Assembly (NCBI RefSeq): GCF_014651595.1
Contig: NZ_BMXE01000001.1
Location: 372,001-436,000 of the forward strand
From: Pseudovibrio japonicus
GTDB taxonomy: Bacteria > Pseudomonadota > Alphaproteobacteria > Rhizobiales > Stappiaceae
Length of the DNA stretch: 64,000 nucleotides
Reading direction: 5' to 3'
Part shown: in pieces, positions 44,190 through 51,044 of the stretch
Layout: every line of letters begins with the position of its first letter
Numbering within the stretch: the stretch's first letter is position 1
The notes under the pieces: model-generated
What the model saw: only the letters and a program-made list of their open reading frames with translations
Databases searched by the model: none
Told to the model about the DNA's origin: nothing
Made by a program: the position numbers and the translations under genes

Positions 44190-44474
44190 ATGACGTTGAC
44201 TATCGTTGCCAATATCCACGCTGTTAAAGGCAAGGAAGACCTGCTTAAGGCAGAGCTTGAGAAGTTGATTGACGTGAGTCGCGCAGATGCCGGTTGTCTG
44301 CAATACGACCTGCACGTGGACAATGATGATCCCACTCACTTTTTATTTTTTGAACAATGGGAAAGCCGCGCATTGTGGCAAGACCACATGAATATGCCAC
44401 ATCTAACAGCATACATCGTCGCCACAGAGGGTGCCGTTGATAGATATACTGTAAACGAAATGACGCGCATCTAA
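44190..44474 (+). CDS. ABM/YgiN-like monooxygenase-fold protein
   Basis: A 94-residue dimeric ferredoxin-like protein of the antibiotic biosynthesis monooxygenase superfamily. It has TIVANIHAVKGKEDLLKAEL, a central CLQYDLHVDNDDPTHFLFFE and WESRALWQDHMNMPHL, which is the family signature. Such proteins oxidise quinols without a cofactor. The ATG at 44190 follows GAGAGGA; upstream in-frame codons would be noncoding. Regulation by the divergent HxlR gene is likely. Confidence 0.88.
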   Translation: MTLTIVANIHAVKGKEDLLKAELEKLIDVSRADAGCLQYDLHVDNDDPTHFLFFEQWESRALWQDHMNMPHLTAYIVATEGAVDRYTVNEMTRI

Positions 44475-44842
44475 CGGGTGTCACTCCTGCTCTGCGGTGG
44501 CTTCTCATTTTGGTGAAGACACTGCAAAAGTTGCGGAGTGCTATGGTTCGTAGACGGCCGCCTGCCTAGGTATGACTGCACCAGACGATGATGGAAATCT
44601 CGCTGTGTTTCATAGGGTCCTGAACTGGCGAAAGTGGAACCTGACGGCAGGATAAAGGCTCCGGAACCGCCCAAACAACCTAAGCCGGGTTTGTAATATT
44701 CGCCGGTGTTGGCCTCCCCCGGTTTGGCCGCGGCGTTTGATAACAGAAAATCTCAGGCAAAAATTGAACAGCCCGGCCATGTGGTTGGGCTGTTTGTGCG
44801 TGGCGTGGCCTGTAACACATCACAGATATTAGGAGAAAATTA
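44475..44842 (+). other. Intergenic region
   Basis: About 370 bases without a convincing gene. AACAGCCC (44768-44775) and GGGCTGTT (44786-44793) form an 8-bp hairpin without a proper T-run; it may be a partial terminator or a leader structure for the following small genes. Confidence 0.5.
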
Positions 44843-44953
44843 ATGGAATCATCCCACAAAGAGAACATAGAAAGAACATCGGGTGCGAGATTACTATGTC
44901 CAAGAAGTTTCAGTGGCGACAGCTTTGGCGGAACGTTCCTGATTACACGGTAG
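44843..44953 (+). CDS. 36-codon small open frame with strong ribosome binding site
   Basis: ATG at 44843 has TAGGAG 7 nt upstream; the frame reads 36 codons to a TAG at 44951. It overlaps the following gene in another frame over 44896-44953. It could be a leader peptide for translational coupling, or the ribosome binding site may belong to a transcript start. Codon use gives no support. No similarity known to me. Confidence 0.3.
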   Translation: MESSHKENIERTSGARLLCPRSFSGDSFGGTFLITR

Positions 44954-45132
44954 GTACGGGCGTTCTCAATACTGAAATGAGTATGCGGGTGCATCGCGAA
45001 GAAAGTGACACGACCCGCAAACCATGGCGGTGGGAGCTGCATCATAATGGTGTTGTGTGCAAAGGCGACGTCAACGACAAGGTTGAAGCCATGCGAAAAG
45101 CGCAGGATGCCTACATCGCTTACCTGCGCTGA
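44896..45132 (+). CDS. Hypothetical 78-residue basic protein
   Basis: A 78-residue protein rich in Trp, Arg and Lys (start MSKKFQWRQLWRNVPDY), with no signal peptide or membrane segment. The C-terminal half is helical (VEAMRKAQDAYIAYLR). It has no recognised family. The ATG has no clear ribosome binding site, but a shorter frame with a strong one starts 53 bases upstream, so coupling is possible. It is the only plausible gene in the area. Confidence 0.5.
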   Translation: MSKKFQWRQLWRNVPDYTVGTGVLNTEMSMRVHREESDTTRKPWRWELHHNGVVCKGDVNDKVEAMRKAQDAYIAYLR

Positions 45133-45243
45133 TCTTTGTTCCGTTTTAGGCGGGTATGCTTTAAGCCTTTGATCATTCAAGCTTGCGGCAGGCTCATTGA
45201 TTGAATCTGCCTTCTCTCCCCTTCCCCATTTGCAGAGCGAATT

Positions 45244-46122
45244 TTATCTGGTTGCTGCGGCTGGCTTGGGTTGCACTGTTCTTTTTGAGGCATCCGGTGT
45301 TGTCAGCGCATAGACAATGCTGCCAAGCACGATCACAATTCCGACCCACTGGCGGAGGCCAAACTCCTCTCCGATCAACAACAGACCGCACAGAACAGCG
45401 GTGACCGGATTGACCAGTGACAGGAAGCCGATCGTTGTTGGGTTGAGTTGAACGATCCCCTTCATCCAGTTAACGGACGCCAGACCCATTCCCAAGATGC
45501 CAATCCAGAAGAATGCCAATGCCATGTTCAGATCCGGCATGGGGGCAGCGCCTTCCAGCATAAGGGCGATGGGCACCGCATAAAGGCCACCCAGGGTGAC
45601 GTGCCAGCCGGTGTAGGTGACCATGCTCACATCAGGCTTACCCCATTTGCCACTGAGATAAACGCCCGTAAACGTGCTCAAACACGCGGCCATTGCCGCT
45701 GCAATGCCCATCCAGTCCAGTTCAACAGCGCCAAGCAGCAACAAGCCCACGCCGGTTAAGCCAAGAAGCGCGGCCATGAGCTGGCGGGCAACGGGCTTTT
45801 TCCCGTCCAAAATCCAGATGTAGAAGATGATCTGCAAAGGAAGCGTTGCCATGAGCGTTCCGGCCATCCCGCTTGGCAGACGGAAGGCGGCGATGAAGAC
45901 AAAGAAGATCATGGATAGGTTTGTCAGGCCGATCGTCATGGCACGCTTTACCCATGGGCCTTTAAGCAGGCCGGGAGACAATGCCAGCAGCAGCAGGCCT
46001 GCGGGCAGCAAGCGATAGACCACCATCCAGACAGGATGATCTGCAGGCAGCAGCAGTGTGGTGACGGCGTATGTGGTGCCCCAAATGGCGGGCGTGAGCG
46101 CGGTGCGCAGTTGAATCAACAT
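45244..46122 (-). CDS. EamA/DMT-family transporter (RhaT/YedA-like)
   Basis: A 292-residue ten-helix DMT protein with paired EamA repeats. It starts TALTPAIWGTTYAVTTLLLP, has VYRLLPAGLLLLAL and, in the second repeat, GMGLASVNWMKGIVQLNPTT and FLSLVNPVTAVLCGLLLIGE. Substrate unknown. ATG at 46122 is preceded by TTGAGG about 9 nt upstream. It is divergent from a MarR gene, and multiple TTGA/TCAA half-sites lie between them. Confidence 0.9.
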   Translation of the reverse strand: MLIQLRTALTPAIWGTTYAVTTLLLPADHPVWMVVYRLLPAGLLLLALSPGLLKGPWVKRAMTIGLTNLSMIFFVFIAAFRLPSGMAGTLMATLPLQIIFYIWILDGKKPVARQLMAALLGLTGVGLLLLGAVELDWMGIAAAMAACLSTFTGVYLSGKWGKPDVSMVTYTGWHVTLGGLYAVPIALMLEGAAPMPDLNMALAFFWIGILGMGLASVNWMKGIVQLNPTTIGFLSLVNPVTAVLCGLLLIGEEFGLRQWVGIVIVLGSIVYALTTPDASKRTVQPKPAAATR

Positions 46123-46130
46123 ATACTTCG

Positions 46131-46211
46131 ACCTCAATTATTTTGATTTCAAACTATTTGAGGTGATGTTTAAGATATGTACGCAGAAACGTCAAGTATC
46201 TTGATATCAAG
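46131..46211. promoter_or_regulatory. Operator-like palindromes between EamA and marR genes
   Basis: CTTGATATCAAG (46200-46211) is a perfect 12-bp palindrome of MarR operator style. A wider ACCTCAA (46131-46137) and TTGAGGT (46159-46165) arm pair lies near the transporter start, and several TCAAG/CTTGA half-sites surround the first one. Confidence 0.6.
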
Positions 46212-46267
46212 TAATTCATCTGCAATATATGGGCACATTGCCGAGAACCAGATTATTGAGAGTGACC

Positions 46268-46768
46268 ATGACTGATCATGTTGCCCGCGTTGTGAACCAA
46301 TGGAAAAGCGAATACTCCGAGGTTGATGCCAGCCCGATGTATGTGCTGGCCCGGATGATGCGGCTGAGCACGCAGATCAACAAGACACTTTCTGCCAATT
46401 TTGGCAAGTTTGGTTTGGCAACAGGTGACTTTGATGTTCTGGCCACACTGCGGCGCAGTGGTACGCCTTATGCGCTACGCCCAACCGAGCTAACTCGGTC
46501 GAGTATGCTGACGTCTGGCACCATGACGAGCCGTCTGGACAAACTGGAGAGACTGGGTCTGGTCCGGCGGGAGGCGAACCCGAATGACCGGCGTGCATTG
46601 ATGATCCACCTGACCGATGCGGGGCGAACTCTGGTCGAGAAAGTCGCAGGTAAGCACTTTGAGCTTGAAGCCGAGATGCTCAAGGCTCTATCGCCGGAGG
46701 ACCGTGAGGCACTTGCGGGCATTTTGGAGCGCTGGAGCCACAAGCTGGAAACAGACGGGACAATGTAA
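46268..46768 (+). CDS. MarR-family transcription regulator
   Basis: A 166-residue winged-helix regulator. The recognition region is YALRPTELTRSSMLTSGTMT followed by SRLDKLERLGLVRREANPND with the Asn-Pro-Asp-Arg wing typical of MarR. It starts at ATG 46268 with GAGAG upstream. The gene is divergent from the EamA transporter, so it probably represses that transporter and itself in response to an unknown ligand. Confidence 0.92.
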   Translation: MTDHVARVVNQWKSEYSEVDASPMYVLARMMRLSTQINKTLSANFGKFGLATGDFDVLATLRRSGTPYALRPTELTRSSMLTSGTMTSRLDKLERLGLVRREANPNDRRALMIHLTDAGRTLVEKVAGKHFELEAEMLKALSPEDREALAGILERWSHKLETDGTM

Positions 46769-47055
46769 CTTATCCTTCAGAACTGCTGCCAGCCGGTTGC
46801 TTGGGCACCTTTGCAAGACCTCGCTTTGTTTCTTGAGGTCCGCAAAATCGCTAGGAGTTGTACCAACTTGCCAGCCCCCTTAACGCAGTTGTTTTTCCTA
46901 AAATCACAGGTTGTTTTTAGAAATCAGTTCCCCATCTGAAGATGTAGGAAGCTCAGATCCTAGCAAAAGTTGATTTATCCATGATGGGTGACGTGGCCAA
47001 TCCACTGATTGGCGCTGTTACCAATAGATTTGCACACCTACTATTCAGGAATGAT

Positions 47056-47706
47056 ATGTCCAAGAGAAAGATTTCTACAGCCGTGCTGCTATTTTCAATT
47101 GTCATGTGTGGTTCTGCTGCAGCCGGACCTGTCAATATTTCAAACCAGACAATTGATCATGAACGTACATGGTTTGGCCCGACCAGCGTTCAGGGAACCA
47201 CAGCCAAAGGAGCCTTGCGGATTGTGGGACCGACCAACTTCAAAGGTTCCAAGTTTCGTTCCAACGTTTCTGTTGTTGGGCCTTTTCACTCCACTGCTTC
47301 CCGATATAGGTCCCAAGTCTCTGTCACCGGACCGGCAACCACCAAAACCTCAGTCTTTCAGTCGAAGGTTTCTGTAATCGGGCCTTTCAATTCAATGAGG
47401 TCGGAATTCAAGAAATTGGTTTCTGTAACCGGACCGGTGAGCGCATCGAAAACAGAGTTTGGTGGTCTTAAAATCAACGGTGGAAGCAACAAGCTGTCCA
47501 ACAGAACCACCGCTGAGCACGTAACGATCCGATACACTGGGAAGAAATCTGGCAGACCCTATCTTTGCCTTGACGGTAAAACTCAGGTCGCGAGTGTGAC
47601 CTTTTCTGGCGTGAAGGGGCGTGTCTATCTGGAAGATCGGCGCTCATCTGTAACAGGTCGGGTTAGGAACGGCAAAACCATCAGAGGTCGTTGCCCTGAG
47701 GATTGA
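47056..47706 (+). CDS. Exported protein of 17-residue repeats (predicted beta-solenoid)
   Basis: A 216-residue protein with a signal peptide (about residues 1-23). Residues 37-138 contain six consecutive 17-residue repeats with a V-S-V-x-G-P signature at the start of each (RTWFGP, LRIVGP, VSVVGP, VSVTGP, VSVIGP, VSVTGP) and a Ser/aromatic position near residue 13. Regular short repeats with small and hydrophobic residues suggest a beta-helix or bactofilin-like polymer-forming rod. The C-terminal third has two Cys (about 181 and 213). The ATG follows AGGA. Family unknown to me. Confidence 0.75.
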   Translation: MSKRKISTAVLLFSIVMCGSAAAGPVNISNQTIDHERTWFGPTSVQGTTAKGALRIVGPTNFKGSKFRSNVSVVGPFHSTASRYRSQVSVTGPATTKTSVFQSKVSVIGPFNSMRSEFKKLVSVTGPVSASKTEFGGLKINGGSNKLSNRTTAEHVTIRYTGKKSGRPYLCLDGKTQVASVTFSGVKGRVYLEDRRSSVTGRVRNGKTIRGRCPED

Positions 47707-47750
47707 TCCTGCGTACGTATATTGCGCAAATGGCCCTGTATGGGGCGAGC

Positions 47751-47789
47751 GGAACTGACGGTGCCTGCTTGAGCGGTTTTGTCAGTTCC
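47751..47789. repeat. 9-bp inverted repeat between convergent genes
   Basis: GGAACTGAC (47751-47759) and GTCAGTTCC (47781-47789) lie between the convergent repeat-protein and znuA genes with a 21-nt spacer. It may act as a shared transcription end point, although neither side has a T-run. Confidence 0.5.
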
Positions 47790-47816
47790 GGCTGATTTTC
47801 ATGATTATTACTTGGC

Positions 47817-48854
47817 TCAGGAGTTACCGGACAAGCAGGCTGAGAACGCGCCGCCCATTTGCTTGAGCAAGTTGGTGTACAGCTGCGGACCGTCGTCCAA
47901 TGTGGATCCCAGCGGGTCCAGTTCTGCAGAGTTCACGTTGGTGCCTTCCTTCAAGACCTCAACCATTCTCGGGTTGAACTGAGCCTCGGAGAAGACACAG
48001 GCCACGCCAAGGTGTTCCAGCTTTTCCCGCACTTCCGAAATGCGTCTGGCACCGGGCAGAACTTCCGGACTTACGGTCACAGAGCCGACCGCGTTGAGGT
48101 CATAGGCCTCTTCGAAGTAACGGTAGGCATCGTGGAACACCACGAACGGCTTGTTCTGTTGGTTTTGCAGCTCTGCCTTCAGTATTTCGGAAGCAGCATT
48201 AATCTCGTCAGCCTCAGCCTTTGCGTTGGCAGCATATTGCGCGGCGTTTTCCGGATCAGCTTCTGAAAGAGTTCTCTCAATTTCGTTCAGCATGGCGATG
48301 GCGTTTTGCGGGTCCAGCCAGATGTGCATGTCCACGGCTTCCTCGCCATGGTCTTCATGGGCAGCATGGTCGTCATGCTCATCATGATTATCCGCCTCGT
48401 CATGGTCATCATGAGCTTCATCAGCGTGCTCGGCGTGCTCGCTCGCGGTTTCACCAGCATGATCGTCGTGCTCATGGCCTTCAAACTCGCCGCCTTCGCG
48501 GAAGCTGAGCAGGGTTAGGCCATCTGCCTCACTCAGTGTTGCGATGGTGGCGTCGTCCGCGAGGTTCTCCAGCGGGTTTTGCAGGAAGCTTTCCATCTGG
48601 GGGCCGACCCAGAACACAACATCCGCATTGGCGATCTTGCGGGCCGTTGATGGGCGCAGGCTGTAGGAGTGTGGTGAGCCTACCCCTTCGACCACCAGAT
48701 CGGGGGTGCCGACGCCTTCCATCACGCTGGCCACCAGAGAATGGACCGGTTTGATGGAGGCCACCACGTTGATCTGCGCCTGAGCCAATGCCGGAAACGT
48801 CACACTGCCCGCCAGAATACTAAGAATACTGATTGAACTCAGGAGATGCCTCAT
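47817..48854 (-). CDS. znuA: Zinc ABC transporter substrate-binding protein
   Basis: A 345-residue ZnuA-type periplasmic zinc receptor. The signal peptide ends near residue 25 (ALAQAQ). The zinc ligands appear as the His in SIKPVHSLVASVM, the His in MHIWLDPQNA, and VVFHDAYRYF, with an Asp late in the protein. A His/Asp/Glu-rich loop of about 50 residues (starting EGHEHDDHAGE) is typical of zinc-scavenging receptors. Start is uncertain: GTG at 48863 and 48860 or ATG at 48854; I choose the ATG. znuB and znuC are not adjacent. Confidence 0.92.
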   Translation of the reverse strand: MRHLLSSISILSILAGSVTFPALAQAQINVVASIKPVHSLVASVMEGVGTPDLVVEGVGSPHSYSLRPSTARKIANADVVFWVGPQMESFLQNPLENLADDATIATLSEADGLTLLSFREGGEFEGHEHDDHAGETASEHAEHADEAHDDHDEADNHDEHDDHAAHEDHGEEAVDMHIWLDPQNAIAMLNEIERTLSEADPENAAQYAANAKAEADEINAASEILKAELQNQQNKPFVVFHDAYRYFEEAYDLNAVGSVTVSPEVLPGARRISEVREKLEHLGVACVFSEAQFNPRMVEVLKEGTNVNSAELDPLGSTLDDGPQLYTNLLKQMGGAFSACLSGNS

Positions 48855-48872
48855 ACGCACCACACCCCTTTT

Positions 48873-48908
48873 GTTATACTATTACATCTGATTTCGTTAC
48901 TTTATAAC
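48873..48908. promoter_or_regulatory. Possible pair of Zur-like sites upstream of znuA
   Basis: GTTATACTATTAC (48873-48885) and GTTACTTTATAAC (48896-48908) are two imperfect 13-mers of the GTTATA-N-TATAAC type recognised by Zur in alphaproteobacteria. They lie just upstream of the znuA start, so zinc repression is plausible but unproven. Confidence 0.45.
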
Positions 48909-49105
48909 GTCACATATTTTGGAGTGCAACGGGCTTTCCTCTGATTTATGCAGTTTTTGGAAATCTCGAATTAACGGAGAAAAAATCGATTTAATTTCAG
49001 AAGGTTATATAGGTCATTGCCTTATTACCTGTTGGTTTTGCCTGATCTTGCTGCCAAATTGCCAAGAGAGCTGTTATATTGCCCAAAAATACACAAGGAT
49101 ACTTT

Positions 49106-49585
49106 ATGGCAGAGATTAAGGATGAGTTGGACCGCAAGCTAATTGCTATCTTGCAGGGTAATGCTAGGGAACCAGTATCTTCGATCGCCCGCCGGCTGGA
49201 TGTGGCTCGTTCGACGGTTCAGGAGCGTATTGCCCGTCTTGAGCGGAAAGGCATCATTATTGGCTATACGGCTATCCTTGGTGATGATCAGGATCATAAG
49301 CGCGTTCAAGCACTTGTCATGCTCTCTGTGGCCCAGCAGCGCTCCCGCGAGCTGATTACCCAACTGGAATCCTACCCTGAAATCCGAAGCTGTCTGACGA
49401 TCTCCGGTGAGTTTGATCTTTGCTTGATTGTTGAGCCTGACCGTTTGGAGGATCTGGACGCCGTGCTGGACGAAATTGCAGCCATTCCGGGGGTGGAGCG
49501 CACCCGTTCGTCGATTGTGCTGACCAAGAAGTTTGAGCGACAGCGGCCTTTCATGCCGCAAAACGTCTATAGTCTTGAGAACTAA
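49106..49585 (+). CDS. Lrp/AsnC-family transcription regulator
   Basis: A 159-residue Lrp-type regulator: helix-turn-helix (KDELDRKLIAILQGNAREPV then LDVARSTVQERIARLE, residues 5-45) and an RAM domain (QALVMLSVAQ... SGEFDLCLIVEPDRLEDLDA). ATG at 49106 follows AAGGA. It is next to the saccharopine dehydrogenase-like gene, so an amino acid effector such as lysine is plausible. It is separate from the Lrp gene at 25.4 kb. Confidence 0.92.
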   Translation: MAEIKDELDRKLIAILQGNAREPVSSIARRLDVARSTVQERIARLERKGIIIGYTAILGDDQDHKRVQALVMLSVAQQRSRELITQLESYPEIRSCLTISGEFDLCLIVEPDRLEDLDAVLDEIAAIPGVERTRSSIVLTKKFERQRPFMPQNVYSLEN

Positions 49586-49701
49586 GGTTTCTTCATCTCC
49601 GCACAATTTGCCTGCATGATTTAGCTGGTGCCCGCACGGGTACTTTTAGTGATACGAATCATATGAGCAAGGCACCCGAGACCCGTTAATTTTACTCAAT
49701 A

Positions 49702-49718
49702 TATGTCAATATGACATA
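49702..49718. promoter_or_regulatory. Palindrome upstream of the saccharopine dehydrogenase-like gene
   Basis: TATGTCA-ATA-TGACATA is a perfect 7-bp palindrome with a 3-nt centre, between the AsnC gene and the downstream gene. It is a candidate Lrp/AsnC operator. Confidence 0.6.
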
Positions 49719-49732
49719 ATAACCGCTATTAT

Positions 49733-49756
49733 GCCGAAATAAAACGTCATTTCGGC
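49733..49756. promoter_or_regulatory. Second inverted repeat upstream of the saccharopine dehydrogenase-like gene
   Basis: GCCGAAAT (49733-49740) and ATTTCGGC (49749-49756) with an 8-nt spacer form a perfect repeat, 73 nt before the start codon. Confidence 0.6.
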
Positions 49757-49828
49757 AGGTTGCCCCGTAAACTTCGGCAGTGTTTTCGCTTAAACTGATT
49801 GATAGTTGAAACAAGCTTGGAGGGGCTT

Positions 49829-50950
49829 ATGAGCCGACATCATGTTGCTGTTGTGGGTGCAGGTAAGATCGGTGGGATGATCGCTGCGCTGTTGCAAGGT
49901 TCAGGTGATTACCAGATCAAGGTGCTGGACCAGAGTGCGGATGCGCTGAGTGCGCTGGACGTGCCGCACGTGACCACAGAAGCACTGGATGTAAGTGACC
50001 TGGGCAAGCTCACGGACGCTCTGAAGGGCTGCGACGCGGTTATTTCAGCTGCGCCATTCTTCCTGACACCTGTCATTGCACAGGCAGCCAAAGATGCAGA
50101 TTGCCACTATCTTGACCTGACCGAAGATGTGGCCAGCACTGCTGAAGTGGAGAAGATTGCTGAAGGTGCCAATAAGGCATTTGCTCCGCAGTGCGGCCTC
50201 GCGCCCGGTTTTGTCTCCATTGCCGGATATGATCTTGCAAAGCAGTTTGACAGTCTGGAAGACCTGCACCTGCGTGTGGGCGCACTGCCCCGCTACCCGA
50301 CCAACAAACTCAAGTACAATCTGACATGGTCTACGGACGGCTTGATTAACGAGTACTGTAATCCTTGCCTTGCCATTGAAGGTGGCGAGCTGACCAAGGT
50401 TCCGGCACTTGCGGGCCTACAACATTTCTCGCTGGACGGCGTTGATTATGAGGCGTTCAACACCTCTGGCGGTCTGGGCTCTTTGTCCGACACGCTGAAG
50501 GGAAAAGTACAAAGCCTGCGCTATCTTTCCATTCGCTATCCGGGTCACCGGGATATCATGGAGTTGTTGCTCAAGGATCTTGGCTTCATCAATAAGCGCG
50601 AACTCCTGAAGGAAGTGATGGAAGATTCCATTCCTGTGACCATGCAGGACCGTGTGCTCATCTTCATCACAGCCACGGGCATGAAGGACGGGCGCTTCCA
50701 GCAAATGTCCTACTCTCATGTAGTCAATGACCGCGAGATCATGGGTAAGCACTGGAGCGGTATCCAGATCACCACGGCGGCCAGTATTTGCGCCACGCTG
50801 GATCTGTTGATGGATGGCACGTTGACCGCCAAGGGCTTTGTGAAGCAGGAGAGCATTAGCCTGCAGGACTTCCTCGCCAACCGCTTTGGCGGACTTTACA
50901 ACAATGGCGGGTCTGATGAGCAAACCCCAGGACGCCAGATCGCAGCTTAA
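49829..50950 (+). CDS. Saccharopine dehydrogenase-family oxidoreductase (lysine catabolism?)
   Basis: A 373-residue NAD(P)-dependent enzyme of the saccharopine dehydrogenase family. The nucleotide fold begins at HHVAVVGAGKIGGMIAALL; AAPFFLTPVIAQAAKDADCH and FAPQCGLAPGFVSIAGYDLA are the core family pattern, and the C-terminal domain runs to residue 373. Members include lysine 6-dehydrogenase and alpha-aminoadipate-forming enzymes; the exact role is unclear. The adjoining AsnC gene and palindromes suggest amino-acid-responsive control. ATG at 49829 has GGAGGGG upstream. A strong terminator follows. Confidence 0.85.
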   Translation: MSRHHVAVVGAGKIGGMIAALLQGSGDYQIKVLDQSADALSALDVPHVTTEALDVSDLGKLTDALKGCDAVISAAPFFLTPVIAQAAKDADCHYLDLTEDVASTAEVEKIAEGANKAFAPQCGLAPGFVSIAGYDLAKQFDSLEDLHLRVGALPRYPTNKLKYNLTWSTDGLINEYCNPCLAIEGGELTKVPALAGLQHFSLDGVDYEAFNTSGGLGSLSDTLKGKVQSLRYLSIRYPGHRDIMELLLKDLGFINKRELLKEVMEDSIPVTMQDRVLIFITATGMKDGRFQQMSYSHVVNDREIMGKHWSGIQITTAASICATLDLLMDGTLTAKGFVKQESISLQDFLANRFGGLYNNGGSDEQTPGRQIAA

Positions 50951-50985
50951 GGCACCTGACCGCCTTCTAGTGTGATCACAAAAAA

Positions 50986-51022
50986 CAAAAAGCGCAGCTT
51001 CCTTACGGAGGCTGCGCTTTTG
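50986..51022. terminator. Bidirectional terminator between the dehydrogenase gene and cydC
   Basis: AAAAGCGCAGC and GCTGCGCTTTT form an 11-bp stem (with TTCC/GGAG partly inside) between convergent genes, with A- and T-rich flanks. Confidence 0.9.
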
Positions 51023-51044
51023 ATATGGCATTCAGTATTACCGA

